From: Xanthomonas massiliensis
GTDB lineage: Bacteria; Pseudomonadota; Gammaproteobacteria; Xanthomonadales; Xanthomonadaceae
NCBI RefSeq assembly: GCF_900018785.1
Contig: NZ_FCOY01000006.1
Location: 930,001-994,000, forward strand
Direction of reading: 5' to 3'
Length of the DNA stretch: 64,000 bases
The notes beneath the pieces were generated by a model. The model saw only the letters and a list, made by a program, of their open reading frames with translations, made no database searches and was not told the origin of the DNA. This document shows, in pieces, positions 44,832 to 53,054 of this stretch; positions within the stretch are counted from its first letter, which is position 1; each line of letters starts with the position of its first letter. The translations under genes and the position numbers were made by a program.

Positions 44832-45752
44832 ATGGCCACGGCCACGCTGCTGTTGCCGGCCCGCCACCGCCTCGGCGGCGGGCCGCTTTCCGCCGCGGTG
44901 GCCGCGGCGCTGGGGCGGGCCGAGCGCGGCATGCGCGCGGCCGGCGAGCGCGAACAGGTGCAGCGCCATTTCGACCTGGTCCCGGCCGGCTGGCCGGTGG
45001 CGGCGCTGACCCGCCAGCTCGATGCCGGCGATGCCGCCGGATCGGCCTGGCTGCGCGCCGACCCCGGCCATGTCGCGCCGGACATGCAGGGCGCGCGCCT
45101 GCTGGCGCTGGGCGAGGCCGTGCAGCTGGAGCAGGCCGATGCCGACGCGCTGCTGCCGGCGCTGAAGCCGCTGTTCGGCGATGCCGGGCTGCTGCTGGAT
45201 GCGCCGGTTCCGTCGCGCTGGTACCTGCAGGTGGCGCCCGGCCAGCCGCTGCCCACGTTCGCCGCGCCCGAGCAGGTGCTCGGCGACGACCTGTTCGATC
45301 ACCTGCCGCAGGGCGATGACGGCAGGCGCTGGCGCGCGCTGCTGACCGAGGTCCAGGTGCTGCTGCACCAGCATCCGTGGAATCGCGACCGCGCCGCGCG
45401 CGGGTTGCCGGCGATCAATACGCTGTGGTTCTGGGGGGCGGGCAGCCTGCCGGACGCGGTCCGCAGCGGCCATGCCCAGGTGCGCAGCCGCGACCCGCTG
45501 CTGCGTGCGCTGGCGCGCGCGGCCGGCGTGGAGACCGACGGCGATGGCGGCGTGGACGCCCTGATGGACCTGCGCCACCTGCGTTCGCTGGCGCAGCTGG
45601 ACGCGGAGGCGATCGCACCGTTGCTGGCGGCCATGGCGCGCGGCGAACTCCAGCGCCTGGAACTGGACTTCGAGGACGGGGCCTGGTTCGACCTGCAGCC
45701 TCGCCAGCGCTGGCGGTTCTGGCGTCGCCCGCTGGCCGCGCTGGACGCATGA
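44832..45752 (+). CDS. rpfE: Regulatory protein RpfE-like, phosphoglycerate-mutase-related
   Basis: 306 residues. The family to which Xanthomonas RpfE belongs is annotated as phosphoglycerate-mutase-related; here WLRADPGHVAPDMQGARLLAL near residue 72 and LPAINTLWFWGAG near residue 192 are its conserved marks. Its biochemical role is not settled. The placement between greA and recJ matches the rpf region of Xanthomonas. It overlaps recJ by ATGA and sits 3 bases after greA. Confidence 0.82.
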   Translation: MATATLLLPARHRLGGGPLSAAVAAALGRAERGMRAAGEREQVQRHFDLVPAGWPVAALTRQLDAGDAAGSAWLRADPGHVAPDMQGARLLALGEAVQLEQADADALLPALKPLFGDAGLLLDAPVPSRWYLQVAPGQPLPTFAAPEQVLGDDLFDHLPQGDDGRRWRALLTEVQVLLHQHPWNRDRAARGLPAINTLWFWGAGSLPDAVRSGHAQVRSRDPLLRALARAAGVETDGDGGVDALMDLRHLRSLAQLDAEAIAPLLAAMARGELQRLELDFEDGAWFDLQPRQRWRFWRRPLAALDA

Positions 45753-47515
45753 GCGACCCCGTGCGGATCGTGCGGCGCCCGGCGGGACCGGCGGGCGCCT
45801 GGCCCGAGGACGTGCCGCCGCTGCTGCGCCGCCTGTACGAGGCCCGCGGTGCCTGCGGCATCGCCCGGGCCCGCCCGCGCCTGGCATCGCTGCTGCCCCC
45901 CGGGCTGGGCAACATCGAACGGGCCGTGGACCTGCTCGCCGCGGCGATCGCCGACGGGCGTCGCATCGTCGTGGTCGGCGACTTCGACTGCGACGGCGCC
46001 ACCGCCTGCGCGGTCGCGGTGCGCGGCCTGCGCATGCTCGGCGCCGGCGAGGTGATCCCGGCGGTGCCCAACCGCATGATCCACGGCTACGGCCTGTCGC
46101 CGGCGCTGGTGGAGGAGCTGGCGGGCCTGGCGCCGGAACTGCTGGTGACCGTGGACGCGGGCATCGCCTGCGTGGCCGGCGTCACCGCCGCCAAGGCGCA
46201 CGGCTGGCAGGTGCTGGTCACCGACCACCACCTGCCCGGCACCACCTTGCCGCCGGCCGACGCCATCGTCGATCCCAACCTGCCGGGCGATCCCTTCCCG
46301 AGCAAGGCGCTGGCCGGCGTCGGCGTGATCTTCTACGTGCTGCTGGCGCTGCGCGCGCGTCTGTACCCGGGCGACCGCTCCGGGGGCGAAGACCGGGAAG
46401 CGACGCGCCCGGGCCGACCGTCCGGGCAAACGCGCCCGGACCTGGGCACGCTGCTGGACCTGGTCGCGGTCGGCACCGTCGCCGACCTGGTGCCGCTGGA
46501 CACGAACAACCGTGCCCTGGTGTCCGCCGGGCTGCAGCGCCTGCGCCAGGGACGCGGCTGCGCCGGCCTGCGCGCACTGATCGAGGCCAGCGGCCGCGAC
46601 CCGGCGCGGTTGACCGCGGCCGACATCGGCTATGCGCTGGCGCCGCGGCTGAACGCGGCCGGGCGGCTGGAGGACATGGCCCTGGGCATCCAGCTGCTGC
46701 TGTGCGAGGAGCCGCGCCAGGCCCGCGAGATCGCCGCGCTGCTCGAGCAGATCAACGCCGAGCGCCGCGCGGTGCAGCAGGTCATGACCGACGAGGCCGA
46801 GGCGGCGGTGGCGCGGGCGCTGCTGGACGATGCCGGGACGCTGCCGAAGGCGGCCTGCTTCTTCGATCCGGAGTGGCACCCGGGCGTGGTCGGCCTGGTC
46901 GCCTCGAAGATGAAGGACCGCCTGCACCGGCCGGTGGTGGCGTTCGCCCCGGCCGAACCGGGCAGCGACCAGCTGCGCGGCTCGGCGCGCTCGGTGCCGG
47001 GATTCCACATCCGCGACGCGCTGGCGGCGGTGGATGCACGCCATCCCGGCCTGATCGCCAGGTTCGGCGGCCATGCCATGGCCGCCGGCCTGAGCCTGCC
47101 GCGGGACGCGCTGGCCAGCTTCCGCCAGGCCCTGCACGAGGTGGTGGATGCCGGCCTCGACGACGCGCTGCTGCAGGCCGAACTGGCCAGCGACGGCGCC
47201 CTGCGGCCGCAGGAACTGGACCATGTCCACGCCGAGCTGCTGCGCCTGGCCGGGCCCTGGGGACAGGGCTTCCCGGAGCCGCTGTTCGACGACGTGTTCG
47301 AGGTGGTGCAGTGGCGCGTGCTCAAGGAGCGCCACCTGAAGCTGGTGCTGCACTGCGCCGGGCGCGGCGAGCCGCTCAACGCCATCCACTTCAACGGCTG
47401 GACCGGCCAGGCGCCGGCGCCGCGCCTGCACCTGGCCTATCGCCTGGTGGCCGACGACTACCGCGGCGGCGAGGCGATCCAGCTGATCGTGGAGCATTGC
47501 GCGCCGGCCGGCTGA
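45749..47515 (+). CDS. recJ: Single-stranded-DNA-specific exonuclease RecJ
   Basis: 588 residues. The DHH phosphoesterase motifs are VVVGDFDCDGATA (motif I) and LVTDHHLPG (motif III), with VDPNLPGDPFPSKALAGVGV after it. DHHA1 (GSARSVPGFHIRDALAAVDA, RFGGHAMAAGLSL) and a C-terminal OB-like domain follow. It degrades single-stranded DNA 5' to 3' in repair and recombination. A charged insert (GGEDREATRPGRPSG) follows motif IV's helix. Coupled to rpfE by ATGA. Confidence 0.96.
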   Translation: MSDPVRIVRRPAGPAGAWPEDVPPLLRRLYEARGACGIARARPRLASLLPPGLGNIERAVDLLAAAIADGRRIVVVGDFDCDGATACAVAVRGLRMLGAGEVIPAVPNRMIHGYGLSPALVEELAGLAPELLVTVDAGIACVAGVTAAKAHGWQVLVTDHHLPGTTLPPADAIVDPNLPGDPFPSKALAGVGVIFYVLLALRARLYPGDRSGGEDREATRPGRPSGQTRPDLGTLLDLVAVGTVADLVPLDTNNRALVSAGLQRLRQGRGCAGLRALIEASGRDPARLTAADIGYALAPRLNAAGRLEDMALGIQLLLCEEPRQAREIAALLEQINAERRAVQQVMTDEAEAAVARALLDDAGTLPKAACFFDPEWHPGVVGLVASKMKDRLHRPVVAFAPAEPGSDQLRGSARSVPGFHIRDALAAVDARHPGLIARFGGHAMAAGLSLPRDALASFRQALHEVVDAGLDDALLQAELASDGALRPQELDHVHAELLRLAGPWGQGFPEPLFDDVFEVVQWRVLKERHLKLVLHCAGRGEPLNAIHFNGWTGQAPAPRLHLAYRLVADDYRGGEAIQLIVEHCAPAG

Positions 47516-47520
47516 GGCGG

Positions 47521-48744
47521 TCACGGCTGTACCGGGGCAGGGGCACGGGCAGGGGCCGGGATCGATGCCGCGCGGCGCGGCAGGCCCTTCAGCCCGAACA
47601 GCGGCCGCAGCACCGGCACGCGCCGGATCACCGCTTCGTGCAGCAGCAGGCAACCGGCCACGGTGCCCCCCACCACCAGTGCCGGCTCGGCGAGCGGCCC
47701 CAGGTGCAGCGGGATCAGCCAGTACGCCAGCACGATGATCAGGGTCTGGTGCAGGATGTACCAGGAGAACACCGCCTCGCTGCTGTACGGCAGCCAGCGG
47801 AACGGCCGGTCCAGCAGGGCGCGGCCCCAGCCGAAGATGGCCAGCAGGGCGGCCCAGGTGTACATGCCCCTGGCGATGCGCTCGACCGTGTCCCACGGCA
47901 CGTGCCGGGTCCATGGCGGCAGCGGCCCGGCCGGCGGGTGCAGCCCGAGCCAGTACAGCGACAGTTCGACCGAGATCGCCAGCACGGCCGCGGCGAGCGT
48001 CCAGTGGCGCAGGCGCTCGGTCCATTGCCAGAAGCGGGTGCTGGACGCGAGCAGGTAGCCGAGCAGGAACAGCGGCAGCGATTCGGCATGGACCGTCCAG
48101 TCGCCGAGCAGCGCATGCGTTTCCGGATAGCGTGGTGCCACCCACAGCCGCACCGCCGCCAGCCACAGCGCCGGGGCGAGCAGCAGCGCCGCGCCGACCA
48201 GGCGCCCCCGCGCCGGCGCCGCCAGCCAGGCCCCGGCCCGGCGCAGCGCCGGCATCAGCACCAGCAGTAGCAACGTGTACGGCCACAGGTAGGCCAGGTA
48301 CCACAGGTGGTTCCAGGTGACGCCCAGCTGCGATCCGGTGAAACTGCCTTCCGGCCACGGGCGGGCCTGCCAGTAGCGCCACAGGAACGGCCACCAGCCG
48401 GCCGTCCAGTGGCCGTTGCCGCGGGCCTCGATGAAGGCCTGTGGCGCCACCACGACGAACATGCCGAATGCCAGTGGCAGCAGCAGGCGCCAGCTGCGCA
48501 GCGCGGCGAAGCGCAGGCGCCGGCCTTCCACCCGGGCCAGGCCCAGGGCGACGCCTGAGATCATGAACAGCAGCGGCATGCGCCAGCGGTTGAGCACGAT
48601 CATCGGCCATTGCAGCCAGTCGGCCTGCAGCGGGCTCTTGATGTGGAAGTCCCAGCCGGCCACGTAGACCATGGCGCAGTGGTAGAGGATGAGCAGGGCG
48701 AAGGCGATCACCCGCAGGGCGTCGATGTCGTGGCGGCGTGGCAT
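47521..48744 (-). CDS. Acyltransferase 3 / OpgC-like membrane protein
   Basis: 407 residues with about ten membrane helices. RRHDIDALRVIAFALLILYH at the N-terminus is the acyltransferase-3 start (catalytic His region), and RMPLLFMISGVALG and TWNHLWYLAYLWPYTL follow. The family O-acylates extracytoplasmic sugars; OpgC/MdoC adds succinate to periplasmic glucans. The start at 48744 (MPRRHDID) is 155 bases from the divergent LytTR gene. Substrate unknown. It converges on recJ with 5 bases between. Confidence 0.82.
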   Translation of the reverse strand: MPRRHDIDALRVIAFALLILYHCAMVYVAGWDFHIKSPLQADWLQWPMIVLNRWRMPLLFMISGVALGLARVEGRRLRFAALRSWRLLLPLAFGMFVVVAPQAFIEARGNGHWTAGWWPFLWRYWQARPWPEGSFTGSQLGVTWNHLWYLAYLWPYTLLLLVLMPALRRAGAWLAAPARGRLVGAALLLAPALWLAAVRLWVAPRYPETHALLGDWTVHAESLPLFLLGYLLASSTRFWQWTERLRHWTLAAAVLAISVELSLYWLGLHPPAGPLPPWTRHVPWDTVERIARGMYTWAALLAIFGWGRALLDRPFRWLPYSSEAVFSWYILHQTLIIVLAYWLIPLHLGPLAEPALVVGGTVAGCLLLHEAVIRRVPVLRPLFGLKGLPRRAASIPAPARAPAPVQP

Positions 48745-48760
48745 GGCCGGATCCCGGTTT

Positions 48761-48814
48761 GGCAAGTGCGGCCAGCGTGGGCCGCGCGCCGCCGGGCACG
48801 CCACCGGCAAGTGC
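48761..48814. promoter_or_regulatory. Paired direct repeat between acyltransferase and LytTR genes
   Basis: The 9-mer GGCAAGTGC occurs exactly twice, at 48761-48769 and 48806-48814, 45 bases apart. LytTR regulators bind pairs of direct repeats, and the next gene is of that kind, so this is a candidate site for both divergent promoters. The spacing is wider than the usual 21-23 bases, two helical turns doubled. Confidence 0.4.
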
Positions 48815-48887
48815 TTGATTGCACGGGATCCGTGACGAAACGCGGGCTGGCAGGGACGAGCCGTGGGGCCGCCGCCGCGACTGCCCG

Positions 48888-48893
48888 TAGAAT
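48888..48893 (+). promoter_or_regulatory. -10 box of the LytTR gene
   Basis: TAGAAT ends 6 bases before the ATG at 48900, placing the transcription start at the ATG itself. There is no room for a ribosome binding site, so a leaderless message is likely. Confidence 0.55.
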
Positions 48894-48899
48894 CGCGCG

Positions 48900-49766
48900 A
48901 TGACCCGTGACACCCGCACCGCCTACGAACGCTTCCTGCCCTGGCGGCGCCCCTTCGAGATCGGCGTCTGCGTGGCCAATGCCGTCGTCGGGGCCAGCTT
49001 CAACAGCATCACCATGGTCATGGACGCCCACCGGGACGGGTTGAACCTGGCCGATTGGGAACCGGCGGTCTGGGAATGGAGCAGTGCCCTGGCTTGGCTG
49101 GCCCTGGTCTGGCCGGTGGCCTGGTTCAGCCGCCGCTTTCCCTTCCACTGGGACACCTGGACCCGCCAGTGGCCCTGGCACCTGCTGGCCAGTGTGGTGG
49201 TCTCCGGCGTGCACGTGCTGGCCATGGTCGGCATGCGCACGCTGGCGTACCGCTGGCAGGGCGGGCACTACGACTTCGGGTACTGGCCGGTCGAATGGGG
49301 CTACGAATACCTCAAGGACGTGCGCACCTATGCCTTGATGGTGCTGGTGATCGAGTTCTACCGGCTGCTGTTGCGGCGCATGCAGGGCGAGGCGATGGTG
49401 CTCGGGCGCCCGGACGACGGGCCGCCGGTGGAGCCGGTGGAGCGGCCGTCCCGCTTCCTGGTCCGCAAGCCGGGGCGCGAGTTCCTGATCGCCGCCGAGG
49501 AGATCGAGTGGGCCCAGGCGGCGGGCAACTACGTCAACCTGCGCGTGCGCGGGCACGACTACCCGCTGCGCAGCACCATGGCCACGCTGCAGGCCCAGCT
49601 GGATCCGGAGCGGTTCGCGCGCATCCATCGCAGCTACCTGGTCAACCTGGAGCGGGTCGAGTCCATCGAGCCGCTCGAGAGCGGCGACGCCCGGATCCAC
49701 CTGCGCGACGGCCAGACCCTGCCGTGCAGCCGCAACCATCGCGGGGCGCTGCGCTCCTCGGCCTGA
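48900..49766 (+). CDS. Membrane-anchored LytTR-type transcription regulator
   Basis: 288 residues. Four membrane helices lie in the first ~160 residues (VCVANAVVGASF, ALAWLALVWPVAWF, HLLASVVVSGVHVLAM, ALMVLVIEFYRLLL). A linker and a C-terminal LytTR DNA-binding domain (about 187-288) follow, with EEIEWAQAAGNYVNLRV, FARIHRSYLVNLERVESI and LPCSRNHRGALR. No receiver domain, so the membrane part probably senses the signal. Its position between recJ and prfB is that of rpfD in Xanthomonas, which I recall as a LytTR protein; the identity is not certain. Divergent from an acyltransferase. Confidence 0.88.
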   Translation: MTRDTRTAYERFLPWRRPFEIGVCVANAVVGASFNSITMVMDAHRDGLNLADWEPAVWEWSSALAWLALVWPVAWFSRRFPFHWDTWTRQWPWHLLASVVVSGVHVLAMVGMRTLAYRWQGGHYDFGYWPVEWGYEYLKDVRTYALMVLVIEFYRLLLRRMQGEAMVLGRPDDGPPVEPVERPSRFLVRKPGREFLIAAEEIEWAQAAGNYVNLRVRGHDYPLRSTMATLQAQLDPERFARIHRSYLVNLERVESIEPLESGDARIHLRDGQTLPCSRNHRGALRSSA

Positions 49767-50052
49767 AGTCCGGCAAATGATTCGCTGATTTGGCGACGTT
49801 GGGCGCCGATGGCCGCGTAATGGCCGTATATCGCGGCTTTTAATCTGTCTTGGCGGCGGTCTTCGCATCCGCCCCGTGCGGCAATTGGCCGCATTGACAA
49901 GCGTTCGTCCGGGCGCCGGATCGCTGGCCCGTTCACGTGGACACGACGCCGGTGGGCATTTGAATACACGCGCGATGCGCCCGGCAGGGGCGTCCTCGCC
50001 AGGCCGGGCCATATCACCGGGTCCGCCACCCCACGCCAGCCGAGAGCCAGCG
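49767..50052. other. Intergenic region before the FAD-dehydrogenase genes
   Basis: No gene seen. An AT-richer pocket (49780-49860) contains TTTTAATCTGTC. TTGACA at 49894-49899 could be a -35 box, but no matching -10 follows at 17 bases. The region should hold the promoter of the next three genes. Confidence 0.4.
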
Positions 50053-50811
50053 ATGACCACCCCGAAATCCCCGTCCACCTCCCGCCGTCATTTCATCCAG
50101 GCCTTGACCGTCGCGCCGGCGGTCGGCGTGCTGGGCACCGCCCTGGGCGGTTGCAGCGACCGGCCCGCCGCCGCCGGCGGTGCCGTCGGCACCTTGCCCG
50201 ACGGACGCATGGCCGCCCGTTCGGAGGACGCCAAGTACGAGCCGCGCTATTTCACCCCGGCCGAGTGGAGCTTCCTGGCCGCCGCGGTCGACCGGCTGAT
50301 CCCCGCCAACGAGGACGGCCCGGGCGCGCTGGAGGCCGGCGTACCCGAATTCCTGGACCGGGAGATGGAATCGGACTACGGCCACGGCGGGCTGTGGTAC
50401 ATGCAGGGCCCGTTCCTGCCGGACACCCCGCCGACGCTGGGCTACCAGCTGCGTTTCACCCCGCGCGAGCTGTACCGCAACGGCATCGCCGCGGTGGAGC
50501 GCTGGTGCAGCAAGCAGCACGGCAAGGCCTTCGCCGACCTGGACGAGGCCAGCCGCGACGACATCCTCGGCAAGCTCGAACACGGCGGCATCGAGCTGGA
50601 CACCGTGCCGGCGGCCAGCTTCTTCGCGCTGTTGCTGACCAACACCAAGGAGGGCTACCTGTCCGACCCGATGTACGGCGGCAACAAGCACATGGGCAGC
50701 TGGAAGATGATCGGCTTCCCCGGCGCGCGGGCCGACTTCATCGACTGGTCGGAAAAGCCCAACACGACCTATCCGCTGGGCCCGGTCTCGCTGCGGGGAG
50801 AGCGCGCATGA
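50053..50811 (+). CDS. Gluconate 2-dehydrogenase subunit 3 family protein (Tat-exported)
   Basis: 252 residues. The twin-arginine signal SRRHFIQAL is at residues 9-17, followed by a hydrophobic stretch ending LGGC, a lipobox-like site. The mature part has FTPAEWSFLAAAVDRLIPANEDGPGALEAGVPEFLDRE, the small-subunit pattern of membrane-bound FAD dehydrogenases. This subunit helps export the cofactor-less-signal flavoprotein, as the large subunit has no signal of its own. ATGA overlap with the GMC gene supports joint translation. ATG 50053 is the start because the Tat motif follows it. Confidence 0.9.
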   Translation: MTTPKSPSTSRRHFIQALTVAPAVGVLGTALGGCSDRPAAAGGAVGTLPDGRMAARSEDAKYEPRYFTPAEWSFLAAAVDRLIPANEDGPGALEAGVPEFLDREMESDYGHGGLWYMQGPFLPDTPPTLGYQLRFTPRELYRNGIAAVERWCSKQHGKAFADLDEASRDDILGKLEHGGIELDTVPAASFFALLLTNTKEGYLSDPMYGGNKHMGSWKMIGFPGARADFIDWSEKPNTTYPLGPVSLRGERA

Positions 50812-53054
50812 TCACCATGAAACCCGTCGATGCGGTGCTGGTCGGCTTCGGCTGGACTGGCGCGATCATGGGCGAGCAGCTCACCGACGCCGGCCTGAAG
50901 GTGCTGGCGCTGGAGCGCGGCGAATACCGCGACACCTCGCCCGACTTCGCCTACAACCGCATCATCGACGAACTGGCCTACGGCATCCGCGGCCGCCTGT
51001 TCCAGCCGCTGGCCAAGGAGACGGTGACCGTGCGCCACGCCGTCGGCGACACGGCGGTCCCATACCGGCAGTACGGCTCGTTCCTGCTCGGCAACAACGT
51101 CGGTGGCGCCGGCGCGCACTGGAACGGGCAGACCTACCGGCCCTCGCCGGAGGACATGAACCTGCGCAGCCACGTCGAGCAGCGCTACGGCCGCGGCTTC
51201 ATGCCCCAGGACATGACCATCCAGGACTACGGCATCGACTACGAGGAGCTGGAGCCGTTCTTCGACCGCTTCGAATACATCTGCGGTACCTCGGGCAAGG
51301 CCGGCAACCTGGGCGGGAAGATCGTCGAGGGCGGCAATCCGTTCGAGGGCGCGCGTTCGCGCGAGTATCCCAACCCGCCGATGGCCGACATCTACTCGGC
51401 CACGCTGTTCGCCGAGGCGGCCAAGGGGCTGGGCTTCCATCCGTTCCCGCAGCCGTCCTCCAACGCCTCGCAGCCGTACACCAATCCGCTGGGCGTGCGC
51501 CTGGGGCCCTGCAACTACTGCGGCTACTGCGAGCGCTTCGGCTGCTTCATGTATTCCAAGGCCTCGCCGCAGACCACCATCCTGCCGGTGCTGATGCAAC
51601 GGCCCAACTTCGAGCTGCGCACCGGCAGCCACGTCACCCGGGTCGTGCTCGATTCCACCGGCAAGCGCGCCACCGGCGTGGTCTACCTGGACGGCCAGGG
51701 CCGGGAGGTGTTCCAGCCGGCCGACATCGTGGTGCTGTCGGCCTACCAGATGCACAACGTGCGCCTGCTGCTGCTGTCCGGCATCGGCACCCCCTACGAT
51801 CCGGTCAGCGGCAAGGGCACGGTCGGCAAGAACTACGCCTACCAGATGATGAGCAGCATCCAGCTGTTCTACGACAAGGACACCGCGATCAACCCGTTCA
51901 TCGGCGCCGGCGCGGGCGGCTTCCAGATCGTGGACGACTTCAACTCCGACCACTTCGACCACGCCGCGCATGGCTTCGTCGGCGGCGCCTACATCTACGG
52001 CGGGCAGACCGGCGGGCGGCCGCTGCAGCAGCTGATGCTGCCCCCGGGCACGCCCGGCTGGGGCGCGGGCTGGAAGAAGGCGGCCAAGGACAACTACCTG
52101 CACGCGGCCAGCATCGGCATTCACGGCTCGGTGATGGCCTACCGCGACCGCTACCTGGACCTGGACCCGACCTACAAGGATGCCTTCGGCCTGCCGCTGC
52201 TGCGCATGACCTTCGACTGGCACGACAACGAATACAAGATGTCGCGGTTCGTCACCGACAAGGCCGAGCAGATCGCCAAGGCGATGAACCCCCGGCAGTA
52301 CACCGTCAGCGTCAAGAAGCCGGGCGACCACTACGACGTGCGCGTGTACCAGACCACGCACACCACCGGCGGTGCGATCGTCGGCACCGATCCGTCCACC
52401 AGCGTGCTCAACCGCTACCTGCAGAGCTGGGACGTGCCCAACGTGTTCGTCATGGGGGCCTCGGCCTTCCCGCAGAACATCGGCTACAACCCGACCGGCC
52501 TGGTCGGCGCGCTGGCCTACTGGTCCGCCAAGGCGATCCGCGAGCAGTACCTCAAGAACCCGGGGGCGATGGTGCACGCACGAACACGACCTCGACATCG
52601 AACAAGCGCCGCCGCTGGCCGTGGATCGTGCTGGCCATCCTCGTGGTACTGGGCCTGGCGGCCTGGCTGGGCAGCTATGCGTTGCGCGGCGGGGGCGATC
52701 CCAAGGCCGGCCCGCCCGTCGCCGTCACCCCGGCGCTCGTCGCCAGGGGCGCCTACCTGGCCCGCGCCGGCGATTGCGTGGCCTGCCACACCGCGCCGGG
52801 CGGCGCGCCGTTCGCCGGCGGCCTGCCGATCGCCTCGCCGATCGGCAAGATCTATTCCAGCAACATCACCCCGGACCGCGACAGCGGCATCGGCGGCTGG
52901 AGCTACGGCCAGTTCGAGCGGGCGGTGCGCCGCGGCATCGGCCACGACGGCACGCCGCTGTACCCGGCCATGCCGTTCCCGTCCTATGCCCGCGTCACCG
53001 ACGAGGACGTGGCCGCGCTGTACGCCTATTTCATGCAGGGCGTGCGGCCGGTGA
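50808..53054 (+). CDS. GMC-type FAD dehydrogenase large subunit (frame runs on past its usual end)
   Basis: As read, 748 residues; the family-like part ends near residue 591. FAD-binding GFGWTG (residues 13-18) is close to the N-terminus. A Cys cluster C235, C238, C241, C246 (GPCNYCGYCERFGC) suggests an iron-sulphur centre, as in bacterial FAD glucose/fructose dehydrogenases. The GMC C-terminal domain has THTTGGAIVGTDPS and NPTGLVGALAYWSAKAI. It would oxidise a sugar, polyol or sugar acid in the periplasm and pass electrons to the cytochrome. The frame continues 157 codons into the cytochrome gene because the expected TGA at 52581-52583 reads CGA (see findings). Confidence 0.9.
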   Translation: MITMKPVDAVLVGFGWTGAIMGEQLTDAGLKVLALERGEYRDTSPDFAYNRIIDELAYGIRGRLFQPLAKETVTVRHAVGDTAVPYRQYGSFLLGNNVGGAGAHWNGQTYRPSPEDMNLRSHVEQRYGRGFMPQDMTIQDYGIDYEELEPFFDRFEYICGTSGKAGNLGGKIVEGGNPFEGARSREYPNPPMADIYSATLFAEAAKGLGFHPFPQPSSNASQPYTNPLGVRLGPCNYCGYCERFGCFMYSKASPQTTILPVLMQRPNFELRTGSHVTRVVLDSTGKRATGVVYLDGQGREVFQPADIVVLSAYQMHNVRLLLLSGIGTPYDPVSGKGTVGKNYAYQMMSSIQLFYDKDTAINPFIGAGAGGFQIVDDFNSDHFDHAAHGFVGGAYIYGGQTGGRPLQQLMLPPGTPGWGAGWKKAAKDNYLHAASIGIHGSVMAYRDRYLDLDPTYKDAFGLPLLRMTFDWHDNEYKMSRFVTDKAEQIAKAMNPRQYTVSVKKPGDHYDVRVYQTTHTTGGAIVGTDPSTSVLNRYLQSWDVPNVFVMGASAFPQNIGYNPTGLVGALAYWSAKAIREQYLKNPGAMVHARTRPRHRTSAAAGRGSCWPSSWYWAWRPGWAAMRCAAGAIPRPARPSPSPRRSSPGAPTWPAPAIAWPATPRRAARRSPAACRSPRRSARSIPATSPRTATAASAAGATASSSGRCAAASATTARRCTRPCRSRPMPASPTRTWPRCTPISCRACGR
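52580..52583 (+). other. ACGA in place of an ATGA stop/start overlap
   Basis: If base 52581 were T, bases 52580-52582 would be an ATG in the cytochrome frame, and 52581-52583 a TGA in the GMC frame. This matches the ATGA overlap used between the first two genes of this operon (50808-50811). The base is C, so both signals are lost at once. Confidence 0.75.

Noticed and set aside
52628-52630. GTG 52628 as the ordinary start of the cytochrome c gene
   Set aside because: It would remove the basic residues ahead of the membrane anchor and leaves the coincidence at 52580-52583 unexplained. It is kept only as an alternative.
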